The notes beneath the pieces are model-generated. The model made no database searches, was not told the DNA's origin, and worked only from the letters and a program-made list of their open reading frames with translations. From Circinella umbellata (Eukaryota > Mucoromycota > Mucoromycetes > Mucorales > Lichtheimiaceae), in NCBI GenBank assembly GCA_025093555.1, contig JAIWNF010000046.1, forward strand, positions 310,001 to 374,000: a stretch of DNA of 64,000 nt. The letters are read 5' to 3'. A program made the position numbers and the translations under genes. Positions 26,651 to 37,985 of this stretch are shown here, in pieces. Numbering within the stretch: position 1 is the stretch's first letter; the number at the start of each line of letters is the position of its first letter.

Positions 26651-29600
26651 TTTTTTTTATTTCAAGAAAGTATAAAAGAGAAAAAAAAGGGGCACCTAAT
26701 CATAATTTTTATGATATGCCGCAATCACTTATATACCAATGTTTCGCAGCAAGTCCTATTTCAGGTTATATTTCGCTCTTTTAAAACTATTTCCCATGCT
26801 TTGTATTTTTGAGAAGTAGGGGGTGTATCACTTTCTGTCAGCGATCATAAGAATAATAAAATAAAATCTACTATACCAAAGCAGAAAAATGACGTTCTAC
26901 GACAACCTATCTAATGTAGAAAGTTTTCTATAAGCTGATATTTCCCGTTAAATTGGTATCTCCCTTGATTATTTTTTATACATTCTTGACAATAAAACAC
27001 TGCCGGATAATTTGATAACTGATATTCAGCAAACTTGTCCACATCTATACTGGAGGTATAGTAGTCTTCTTTATATAAAACATTACCAATTCTATGTAAA
27101 CCTTAATGCGAATCTTTCTTACAATGTATACAGTGCTTTGGTACTTTCTTATATATATATAAATGGTTTAGAAGCTACTAATTACTGCTTGTGGAGTAAA
27201 ATTGACTCTGAATTCACGCAATCTCAATAAAAGTATGCTACTGTAACGTGCCTAGCTGAATCGCATGATATTTCATTAAACCAGTAACAAACTCTCACAT
27301 ACGAGGAGTTATCAGTTTAAATAAAAATTACTAGTTAAAGATACAAAGTTGGAAGAATCTAAACCTAATAAAAGGGTTCCGATATTTTGGTTGGCGTAAC
27401 ACTGCATTATGATTCGAAAAACTACCGATTTCTCGCAAATTTTCTTTTGTATTATCGTTAAGTGCGTACACAACATGTCAAGAATCATATTGATATAGAA
27501 AAAAAGTGAGCCAAATTAAATTACTATAGTAGTTTTTATTCTAAATGGCCGTTCAAATATATTTTGGAAAGATTTAGAACCGTAATCATTCTTATACTAA
27601 CAATATATACTGCCATAAACCAATATCTGTAAAATACTCTTTTTTGTCATTTTCCTCATTGTCGATAAAAAAGATATAGATATTTTTTTTTAGATTTGAG
27701 GTTATGTAATAACTTGTATGTTGTACTACGTACATTCGGATGTGGTGCCCGATGAATCTTATATCGCCATAAACTGTTCAGCATTGTAGTTCTGAAATCT
27801 TATCAAGAACAGCTTTCTAAAGAGCAGATGTTGTATGGTTATTGGAATGATGTATACAACAATAACAAAATGTTAATTATTATTGGTATTCGTCTAAAGG
27901 AAAAATGAAATATCATTAAAACATCATTCATTTCTTTTCCCGTACAAGTCAACTTCATTGACGACGACAATGTAGTGAATAAAAGTAGAAATATAGATAT
28001 CAAGAAATACCATTTTTTTTTGCTAGGTTCTAAGTAAGTTTGGATACATGTATCTTAATATGTTGTGTAGTTAATACATATAAGAAAAGAGAAACTTTTC
28101 AAGTTGGGTAATGCAAACCCAAAAATAGATAATAGTTCCAACACCGATAACATTCATCATTGCTGGAGATCGATGAAAAAATCATGCACCATCGAAAAGT
28201 CAAAGTGACACCAACTGGTAGTTGCACCGCTGCTTAACTATAATCAACAATGATACATTATATCACCATCATCTCAAAACATTGTCCATATTATGAATGA
28301 TAAACATTTTATATATAACAATTCTTTAATACATTCATTTTTTTTCAGGTACTGAATTTATGTTAAATTATATGTATAACTCATAAGTTATTGAAAGGTT
28401 ACTCAACCTTATGTCTACTCTTCTAAGAAAACTTCTAGAAGATCGCGATACTATTAAATGAAAAGAGAAAAATTTGACTGATATATAATAAATAAAAAAG
28501 CTTATATATATTACATTTTCTTTTATTTTATATGATTTGACCAAAAATTTGATGGATTCTGGTTTATGATGCCTGTGATCTTATCTGGCATACGTACAAC
28601 TTAACACATGTTTGCTCCCCCTAATGGAATGCTTGAAATAACAGGTTAGTATAAAGCAATAATAAAAAGGGAATAATGAATGCTGTTACAAGTGGATAAA
28701 GAAGCCATTACAGAGCATCTTTTAATGGTAGTCTCTACTACAAGTTATTTTTTTTGATACGGCAGTGTATAAAAAACTCATTCACCTGATCGATGTCAAG
28801 TGTAAAGCTATCATAGTACTTTTCTATCTCTCAGCATTCTGTATTTTACACATTTTGATGCTTTTTCTTTGAGACACCACGCCCAATGAACTAATAACTG
28901 GTTTTCTATAATGGATGAAAAAAAATGGCGTAGTAGGTCCCCATCTACTCAGTAAGGGAAGTCTAATCTTCTCTTTATAAGTACATATAAAATAATTAAT
29001 GATATGTAAATCCAAGTTATTATACCAAAAGAAGAAAAACGCGCCATATTTTCAACAAAACGTTTCTTTTTTACATATATTAGGTATTGAACAATATCAA
29101 TCTAAATTTTGATGTTCTTAAAAATAAAATATATATTGTGTATGTAATGCTCTTTCTATGCCTCATATTCTAAGATGAGCATAAAAAATGGGTAGAGGTG
29201 TTTTTAATGCAGTTAAGCTAGGTTAAAATAACATAAATCAGCGACATATTTTTAGTATCATTAATACTGTAACATATAACACAAAATTATGTAAAAAAAG
29301 TATCACAATAATATATAATAAGGTGGGCTTAGCCCTAGACTTTTTTTTCTCTTATTATTAATAGTTAAAAAGAAAAGTCCACTAGTTTTTTTATAACAAA
29401 AGTGTACTTTATAAAAAACAAACAAACAGATGTTATGATCAATTTATGAAAATATTAATGAAAATATTAATTTTATTTCTGCAAGAGGAGATTAGATTAA
29501 TTCATCTTGATCAATTTCCCCAAAACTGCTGAGTGATAAAAGGTAAACTTTTTTTTATATGTTCGAGACTTAATAAGTTTTTTTTTTCAAGTGATACGAG

Positions 29601-30590
29601 CACACAATTTGTAAAAAAAAAAGATTTGATCCTATAATAAGAAAAACAAAAAAAAAAGATAGTCTAATTGTAATGAAAATTTTGATACGATTTAAAATAA
29701 ACTTATAAAACATCTTGTGGATCAAATTAAATGATAGTAATAAGAAATCGTATGTTATATCTACGTAACAAAATAAAAATGTAAGATAAAAAAAAAGGCC
29801 ACCATTAATACCGAACCGTAGTCATGGATAGAAATTAAATATAAAAGCGGAAAGGGACTTTTATTGCTTTCTTTTCCGATACAGCAATAAAATAAATTAA
29901 TCGGATCAGGGTAACCATGACAACTAATTTATTTATTTATTTTAAAAAAGTGAATATGTTAAATAACATATTCTGTCAATGGAAAAGTAAGCAAGTAAGA
30001 GAGAGCGAGAGGGCCAGAGTTACCATGATACTGTTACTGTTACTGTTATTGTTATTGTTCTTTTTTTTTCACACATAATTATTATTCAAATGGTAAGATG
30101 AAAATCGCACGATAGCTCAATGTTATGTATGATCTGATCATGTGATACATAATTTAAATATGCTTTTCTATAACATTCATATTAAAAAATTACATATTTA
30201 TTATATTATATTCTAATGAATCTTATCATGATCGATCGAATCGAACAAAATACTATTACCATTATAATAGTGTTTTCAATGTTGTAAAAAAAAAAGTTAA
30301 AGCTTAAACATGTGTGGAATGAAAACAATCAATTGGCTCGTGTTTATAATTTATTGTTTTAAGCTGCTTATGGTTCGTGTCTGGTGCCTGTGATACGTTT
30401 CACTTGATTGAATGAATTTCTTCTTTCTCTTTTTTTTTTTTTGCCCTTTTCCTTTTCTTCTTCTCTAAAACAAAAACACCCGGTCTTTTTTTTTAGAAAA
30501 AAAAATTATATTATACTACAAGACATTCGTGTCTTTTGTAGATTTATAAAAAAAATCACCCTTTCCTTTCCTTTATTTTTTTCTATAACA
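26651..30590. other. Gene-poor AT-rich block (3.9 kb)
   Basis: No gene could be supported on either strand: frames are short and free of motifs. It includes the hydrolase A promoter at the left end and, at the right end, the Opy2-like promoter with T-rich runs (30428-30442, 30486-30494). A 22-base hairpin (GAATATGTT-AAAT-AACATATTC) lies at 29952-29973. Confidence 0.5.
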
Positions 30591-32360
30591 ATGTACGTCC
30601 CATTTGGACGACGAAGACGAAGAAGAGAACCCATGTTCATCTCATTCATGTTAACATGGTTAATTCTCGGTTATATTTGTCTTGTTGTTGTTGCAATAGA
30701 CGAAAATCCTTCAAGTAATTTTTTTTATGAAATTAGATAGTTGAAAAAAAATTTAATCATTTATCCATAACCTCCTTTTTTTTATACTCTAAATTAATTA
30801 AACACATTTCATATTTTTTATAGATACAATTGTAACAACACCTTCAACAACACCTTCTACAGGAGGAGGTTCATGTAATCCGTTGAATTGTGTTGCAAAA
30901 TGTTCACCTAGCTGTTCATCAGATCAAGTATGTGTTTTAGGAACAATGTCTAATTGTGGTGTATGTCCTGCTTCACAATGTGTCAGTCGATCTGTATTAG
31001 GAGGCGGAAATTCACCTCCCTCCGCATCCAATACACCTACATCTAGTTCAGGTGAAGAAAATGATTCAAATAGTGGAAATAGTAATGGTAATGGATCTTT
31101 AATCGGAGGCCTAGTTGGAGGTCTTTTAGGTGCTGGTCTTGTTTTATCTGCAGCTGGGTATGCTGGATTTCGCTATAAACAAAAGAAAAACACGTTACCA
31201 TTTGCCTTTCATGGAAAATCTACCATGTCACAACAGCAATCTCCTTCGCATTCTCCAACGCCACCATTATCAAAAACAAGATCATTAACCTTACCATCAC
31301 ACGTATCATCATCATCTCCTCCCATGGAAACTATTAGTACTTCAACAAATATTCCATCCATGCCCATGAATAATAATAGTTATAGTGGTGAATATGATGA
31401 GGTATTAATATTTCTATCTCTAATATTATATAATTATGATGTATGTTTTATTTGTTAAATTTAATATATATATTTTTATAGTCGAGTCGACAACAAGTCA
31501 TGTCTGGCGTTATACCAATTGCATATATCCCACCTTCACGTCAATCCACTTCACCAAATCAATTACAACAACAAAATATAAATCATCGACCTGCTGATAC
31601 AATCCAAGAACAACAACAACAATATGACAATGCGGTAGCACAATCTTATTCTGTATACAGTAACAAACGTACATCTCATTTAACAAAACAAAATAGCTTA
31701 CAACGACATCAATCTGTATTATCAACAGCAACCGATCCATTCTCTGATGATCATCATTCACGTAATAGTATGTTAACTACAGATGATGAAGATGATGGAC
31801 GAGCATCTATTAGTTCCAGTGTTGTAGGTCATGCTACAACAATGTCAGCTATCAAAGCAACACAAGCATATCAAATGCAACGAGCGAAACCACAAATCAT
31901 GCGAGTGAATACTGTTCGAGTCAATAATGGGTTAGCACGTAGTGGATCAACACGAACCGTTTTAACAAGAGATTCAGCTCAATTAAGTCGATCTAATACA
32001 GCTCCTACACAGCGACAGAAACCTCATTATAATGATAAAGAATTACAAAAAGAACAAGGAAAAGAACAGCATCAAGCTATTCAATTAACGGATGAAACGA
32101 TAACAAGGCCTAGTTCTGCTCCTACAGAAGTAGTTAATACTAATAATAATAATGGTGAGGAAGATGATCCATTCCATGATCGACATAATACTACTACTTC
32201 ATTATCATCTAATTCTTCTGATAAATTACGTCCACAATTAACAGATAGTATGGTCTCAACAGGACCCAGTGATGGGGAAATAACTATATTTTGGGACGCG
32301 AATCGTTCTACACCATCATTATCACCTGCTTCATTTCCAATGCCACCTCCTTCACCCTAA
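30591..32360 (+). CDS. Opy2-like membrane anchor protein
   Basis: Three exons: 30591-30714, 30824-31401 and 31482-32360, giving 526 aa. A basic Arg-rich N-terminus (FGRRRRRREP) is followed by a hydrophobic segment (about residues 15-36). Then comes an eight-cysteine module at about 59-94 with spacing C-x4-C-x3-C-x3-C-x5-C-x7-C-x2-C-x4-C, and a Gly-rich second membrane segment at about 134-157 (GGLVGGLLGAGLVLSAAGYA). This order matches the Opy2 N-terminal domain plus transmembrane helix. In yeast, Opy2 tethers Ste50 for HOG-pathway signalling. The cytoplasmic tail of about 370 residues is Ser/Thr/Gln-rich and ends in a Pro-rich stretch. The role in osmosensing is inferred from the family. Confidence 0.75.
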
Positions 32361-32595
32361 ATAATTACTTTTGTCCTCCTTTCCCCCCCCCCCTTCCCTT
32401 CCCTTCTCCCTTCTTTTTCATAATGTATTTGGTTTTTTTCTCTGTTCTAGTAAGTTTTTATTTTATTTATTACTTATTCTTATCATTTTAGATAAGTTTC
32501 ATCTTTTCCTTCTCATTCCCTTGTTTTTTTTTTCGTGTATAAAAAAAACATGTAATTTTTTTTTATTCTTTAATTTTTGGTTATCTCTTTCTCTT

Positions 32596-32966
32596 TTATT
32601 CATCCTTGACAGTTTTGCCAGTCTTTTTGATTGTTTCTAAGATCTTTTCTCGTGGCAAATCAGTGGTAACAACAACAGTTTGTTTCTCCAAACTAATATC
32701 AATATTTTCAATGCCTATAGAAAAAGAAATTATTATTGTTATTAAGCTGTACAATACAACGAAGTTCGTCTTATTGGATAATATATATATATATATATAT
32801 ACCTTCAAGACGTGACAATGCACGATTAACAGCATTGGAACAACCAGAGCAAGACATCTCGACGTTAAATGTATATTCCTGAATAAATAAATAGTAAATG
32901 TATAATGTCAAATATAAATGAATTTCAATATAATAATAATAAAGAAGAATGAAAACTTACAGCCAT
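32596..32966 (-). CDS. ATX1: Atx1-type copper metallochaperone
   Basis: Three exons: 32966-32961 (only ATG GCT), 32878-32803 and 32714-32596, giving 66 aa, close to the family's length. The HMA domain starts at once: EYTFNVEMSCSGCS with the copper-binding MxCxxC motif, followed by NAVNRALSRLEGIENIDISL. The C-terminal KKTGK contains the lysines typical of eukaryotic Atx1. Atx1 carries Cu(I) from the plasma membrane to the Ccc2-type P-ATPase in the Golgi. The six-base first coding exon fits because the codons, donor (GTAAG) and acceptor all agree. It is convergent with the Opy2-like gene, 235 bp apart, and an AT dinucleotide run sits in its second intron. Confidence 0.93.
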
Positions 32967-33534
32967 TGTTATATAGAAGAAAAAAGGTATAAAGTTAATA
33001 TGCAACCCAATTTTTTTTTTGTCGAGTACCCTATTTATATTAATTTTTTTTATATTCAGGGCGAATGATTGAAGGAATCGGGTAATTCGGGAAAAACTCA
33101 TGATTAGAGCATTTTGTGCTTGTTTCTCTCTGTCTTATTATTATTATTATTAATCATCCACATCGTCACCACCCATCCCCAATCCCCTCCCCTCTCTTTA
33201 CACTCCTTAAATTATGATATACATAAAATCTTTGTTTGTTTGTTATTGATGTACAAGAACAACAAAAGAAGATTTTAATTTATTGATTGAGTTTTTTTTG
33301 CTGCTCCAGAAGTTTTTTTTATTCTCCTTCAAAAGCATCCCCCTTTTATCTGATTATATTCTTGATGTAACTTTTCCTTCTCCTAATGTACTGACTGTTA
33401 CTAGTAATCTGTTAACCAAATTCTTAAAAGAAAAGAGAGAGAGTGTGTGTGTATATGTGTGTATTCACATGTAGTTTCAAATTGATTGTAATAATATAAT
33501 GGTTTTATATTTTATTCAAAAATTAAATAGGGTT
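32967..33534. other. Spacer between ATX1 and the flavin oxidase
   Basis: ATX1 promoter (T9 run at 33011) and downstream flank of the oxidase. There are CT-rich and GA/GT repeat stretches (33435-33462). No gene seen. Confidence 0.5.
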
Positions 33535-35288
33535 TTATTTTCTTGCTTTCAATTCATCCAAAGAAGTCATTCTAGCTTCACCAACACCTAATGTAAGAGG
33601 CTTGGAAGTAATATTTCTTGTACCATCACTACTTGACATTGCGTCATCTTTATAATCTCTCCATGCCCAAGCACGACTATAATCTGATTCGATGCCTTCA
33701 ACTATTTGAGCAATCTTAAAGCCAATATTGGGTGTAAATCTATTATAAAATAAATAAATAAATATGTATATAAATAAATCCATTTCTCCCTCCTTTTTAA
33801 TTATCCACACTTTGTTTAAATATGACTTACTTCATAGCATGACCTGAATCTCCAGAAGCAATAATAAGATTTTTATAGTTTGGATAAGGAGCAATTAAAA
33901 ACTTTCCATCCGGTGTATCCGAATACCAACAAACACGAGAATAAGTAATATCCCAATCATTTGTTTCTGGCATAAATTCATTTAAAAAGTCTCGGAAATT
34001 ATTTAATCCTTTCAAAGGAATAGTATCTTTTTCATGAGATACTTGAGTTCTTGGAACACATACTTGATCTGCACGATTCGAATCATAATAAACATAACCC
34101 ACTGAATGACTTGCAATTTTCATTTTTCCTTCTGCATTGATAGGAAACCCATAAAATCCAGTACGTGAAATATCTCCTCCATAAACAGGGGCATTTTTAA
34201 ATTTTTCAACAAATTCTTTAGGAGGTGTAAATTGAATTACTGCTTGACCTGTGGCTTGAAGACGATTACCAAAATCCAATAAACTTGCTGTCCAAGGACC
34301 AGCGGCCAAGATCACATGATCCGCTAAATGTTTAATTTGATCACGAGTTTGAATACCTTGTACTTGTTGATCATCTTTGAAAATAAATTTTTCGAATGCA
34401 CCTTGATCTGATCCAGTAACGAATTGAACACCATGATCCATACATTTTTTATGAAGATGTTTGATGGTTTCAGAAGAGTCACACCATCCTATTTTGTTTT
34501 TGAGAAATAAGTTAATAATCCAATAGGTTTTCTACAACAAGAACAAATTCCCTTCGCCTCTCCCCTCCTTTTTTTCACCCCGTTCTTCCCATCAACAACA
34601 ATAGCAACCACAGTGCACATCCCTTCAGAATATATATTAATATATATTACAATAATAATAATAATTTTTTTTTACCTGCAGCAGTATTAAGATAAGCAGT
34701 ATGATATCCATTATTAACAGCATCCTTAAATTGAGGAAATTGTTTGATAATACTTTCAGGTGTTTTAAATTCTTGAATTGTATGACCATAACCAGCTTCT
34801 CGAACATGTTTCATAGATGATCTTTCATAATCTGATAGCTTATTCCCTTTACATAATAATAAACTACCCGTTTGATGAAAAACAGGGCTCAATCCCATTT
34901 CCTCACGTTCCTTATTCCATTGATGCCAATGAGGTAAAGCTTCCATAGTTAATTGCATTGAAAGTAGATCTTCACCATAATCCATACGAACACACTTGTT
35001 AATATCTATATATAAAACAGATTCCCAGAAAATGATTTGAAAAGGATAAAGGGTGAGGAATGGAAAGATATTTTCTTTTTTATCTGTTAAACTAATAATG
35101 TTTTATATACATTACCATTTTTATGGATATTTACCAGTGGATGATGCATCAGCCGATGGGATGATATTTCTATCAAATACCCAAACATTATACTTTTTCA
35201 AAGAAAGAGCATAAGCGGTTGAAAGACCAAAGGCTCCACCACCCACAATGATAATTTTAGAACCAGGTGTTGGAGGTGTATATGTCAT
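33535..35288 (-). CDS. FAD-dependent amine oxidase of the sarcosine/fructosyl-amine/saccharopine oxidase family
   Basis: Four exons: 35288-35135, 35005-34676, 34488-33831 and 33739-33535, giving 448 aa. The dinucleotide-binding motif IIIVGGGAFGLSTAYAL lies at the N-terminus. The middle has HVILAAGPWTASLL. Near the end RVCWYSDTPDGKFLI carries the Cys that, in monomeric sarcosine oxidase and fructosyl-amine oxidases, links covalently to FAD, and SGDSGHAMKFTPNIG closes the flavin site. The family oxidises secondary amines (sarcosine, pipecolate, saccharopine or fructosyl amino acids) to H2O2; the exact substrate cannot be told from sequence alone. The C-terminus (ELKARK) is not a clear peroxisomal PTS1. 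It is divergent from MOCS2A with a 286-bp shared promoter. Confidence 0.88.
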
Positions 35289-35574
35289 ATTGTATGCTTT
35301 TTGCTTAAAAAAAGGGGGAGGGGAGTGAGTGGTGGAGTGAAAAAGTGAAAAAAAGAGTAACGAAGAAAAAAAGTAAAAGGATCACTGGTTTGGAGAAAAA
35401 AAAAACTTTAAATGTTTTAGACCCGTGGAAAAAAATCGAACTTTGGGGGGAGTTTATGCGTCATAGCCCGACAACACTTTTTTTTTATTCGGTTCCTCAT
35501 AATCTTTTTCTTTTCTCTCTCTCTCTCTCTCTCTATCCATATACGCGTGCCTTCATTTTTCAAGAAAAAAAGAA
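35289..35574. promoter_or_regulatory. Bidirectional promoter, flavin oxidase / MOCS2A
   Basis: A 286-bp region between two divergent starts. It has A-rich tracts and a (CT)n pyrimidine run at 35513-35534 directly before the MOCS2A start, a common fungal 5' leader feature. Confidence 0.55.
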
Positions 35575-35841
35575 ATGAAGGTGTTATATTTTGCCGCAGT
35601 TCGTGACATTACTCAAGTTGAAAGTGATGACATTCAAGTGTCACCTAATAATACTGATCCATGGACATTAACAAGTTTAACTGACCATTTAGTTTCAAAA
35701 TATGGGGAAAAATTACAAAAGATAATAGACCATGCCATGTATGCTGTTAATATGGAATATGTAGATAAAGAAGATGAATCAAAAACACAATTATCACAAA
35801 ATGATGAAATAGCTATTATTCCACCTGTCAGTGGAGGATAA
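35575..35841 (+). CDS. MOCS2A: Molybdopterin synthase small subunit (MoaD/MOCS2A)
   Basis: A single exon of 88 aa, unlike nearly all its neighbours. It opens MKVLYFAAVRDITQ and ends IAIIPPVSGG. The ubiquitin-like fold with C-terminal Gly-Gly is diagnostic: the terminal glycine is thiocarboxylated and donates sulfur to precursor Z/cPMP during molybdenum-cofactor synthesis. The internal EIAIIPPVSGG is the classical MoaD ending. It lies between a flavin oxidase gene and a GTP cyclohydrolase II gene; the last is convergent with it, 257 bp away. The first in-frame ATG was used and no upstream extension is open. Confidence 0.93.
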   Translation: MKVLYFAAVRDITQVESDDIQVSPNNTDPWTLTSLTDHLVSKYGEKLQKIIDHAMYAVNMEYVDKEDESKTQLSQNDEIAIIPPVSGG

Positions 35842-36098
35842 TTAATTACCATAAAACATAATAATAATTATATACCAAAATTCTATATATATTAAAACAT
35901 GACAATTTTTTCCTTATACAATAGAATAGAATTAAAAGGATAGGGTAGGATAAAAAGGGAGAGAAGGAAAGATGAATGGAATACAATGGTAATTATAATA
36001 ATAGTAAATGACTTTTAAATACGGGTTTGTAGAATAATTTGTAATATGTAATACGGAAACAGGGACAGATAAGAGATAGAGAGATAGGAATGTAATAA

Positions 36099-37244
36099 TT
36101 ATTTTTCAATTCCTTGTGGTACATCTAATATATGTCGCATTTTTCGTACTTTGACAGCAAGGTATTTATCTAATTCTTTACCACCTAAAAGAGGTGAATG
36201 AGGTGCTGGAGATGATGATGGTGTTCGTAATAAATCATTAACAGAATTGACAGAAGCTGGAGTAGATGACCATGATCTTGGTACCATGGCCCTTCGCTCT
36301 ACTACCTTGATCGATCCATATGCTTCCAATTGTTCTATTTTATCTGGATTGTTGGTAAGCAACATGACATCTTTGAGACTTAAATCCTCGAGGATGGCAT
36401 TAGCAATACCATATGTACGTGCATCAGGAGGATGTTTTAACAAAACATTAGCTGCTACTGTATCATGACCTAAATCTTGTAAATTATATGCCCTAATTTA
36501 TATACTTTTTTTAGTCTCCTTGACAATTTACTAAGCAACAATATATTATCCCTAGCAACGATAACCACAATAATAATCTTACTTTAATTTTTCTAATAAA
36601 CCAATACCCCGACCTTCTTGTCTTAAATAAACCATTACACCTCGTCCAGCTTCTTGCATCAAACGCATGGCTTCATCTAATTGTTCGCCACAATCACAAC
36701 GTGCTGAATGAACCGTTTCACCTGTAAAACATTCAGAATGAATGCGTACTAAAGGAGGACTTGAAGACTGGGCAAATTGAGCTTTTGCTTTATTTTGTTG
36801 TTCTTCCAAATAACAAAGTTGATCTTCATTTAAATTCATATTTCGACTTTCTTCTGTCACCACTTCTTCCAAACGTCCATAATAAGCACCACGTACAATA
36901 CGATTCATGATAGTTTCATTTTTCCAAGTATTATCCAGTGACTTTGAACGAATATCGTCACCATAGACAATGGCCAAATGTTCTTTGGTATCTTGGTTAT
37001 TCTTGTACAAGTATAAATACATTTCACCTCCTTCATTGGTAGGAATACGAGCTCGTACTTGACATTGAATACGTACTTGTTTTGTTTCTGGTTTTAAAGT
37101 AGGTGTAATAGCACTTGGAGAATGGACTTGTTGTTTTAAAAAGTTAATGTATTCGTGATATGTGGTAGGTTGTGATCTTGGTGGTAAAGCAGGTGCATTG
37201 TCGTGAACGACATCCATACCAAAAAGTGTAAATGCAGTTGCCAT
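36099..37244 (-). CDS. RIB1: GTP cyclohydrolase II
   Basis: Two exons, 37244-36583 and 36492-36099, giving 351 aa. The zinc site is [20 protein letters not shown] with three Cys, followed by [20 protein letters not shown] (joined across the intron), [20 protein letters not shown] and [17 protein letters not shown]. These are the active-site blocks of RibA/Rib1, which converts GTP to the first pyrimidine intermediate of riboflavin synthesis, with formate release. The protein has a fungal N-terminal extension (about 120 aa) and a Ser/Pro-rich insert before the C-terminus. It is monofunctional: no DHBP synthase domain is visible. Confidence 0.95.
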
Positions 37245-37985
37245 TTTTTTCTTTTGTGTATACTTTTATATATATCTTTGAAAAGTGTAAAGTAAAGAGT
37301 GAGATTTTACACAGAAAACAAAATATATGGGGTTTTCTTTTTTATTTTTTTAAAAAAAGAACAGAAAAGGGTTATTATTTTTTATATATAACACTTCCCC
37401 CCCCCCATTTAAATGTGACCCGAACCAATTACACATCAATCAATGGGGAGAATAAATCCGACAAAAAGTTGTCAGATATTACTCAGCATATTAAGATTAC
37501 TAAGAGATATATGTAATAAAAACTTTATTTTTATACTACTTTTGGGACTTTTTGTATTATAAATTGAAGAGAGGTGGGGGTTTTTTTTACCACACTGTCA
37601 TGGGGCTCTTCACTTTTAATTTACTTTACTAAGGGCGGTTGTAAAATACATTTCTTGTGAAATAGAACTGGCAACGTATCTCCAGCAAAATAGATCGGCT
37701 GGAAAAAATTGACAATCGTTTGTAAATTGCATACCCGCACTTAGGGGATGCAGCTCCTCCAAATAGCAACTCACTGATGAAGAAAAATCATCAGGGTTGC
37801 CAAAACGAATGTAAAATAGAAACGATGATACCTCCAACTGCTGGGGCTGCCCTAACAGGGATTTTATTTTCCTTTATGAGCTGTCTCAAACAAATGTTAA
37901 ACTTGGTGTTGTGTTTAACAGGAGACACATATTTTTGTGCGTCAATTGAAATAACTTTTGCATGAAAATTTTATAGATTTTGGGT
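37245..37985. other. Intergenic region upstream of RIB1
   Basis: RIB1 promoter with an A/T-rich stretch, a C-run (37397-37406) and GTAAAG-like motifs. The facing frames at 37616-37965 overlap each other and lack support. They may be the decayed 5' end of the next pseudogene. Confidence 0.4.
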
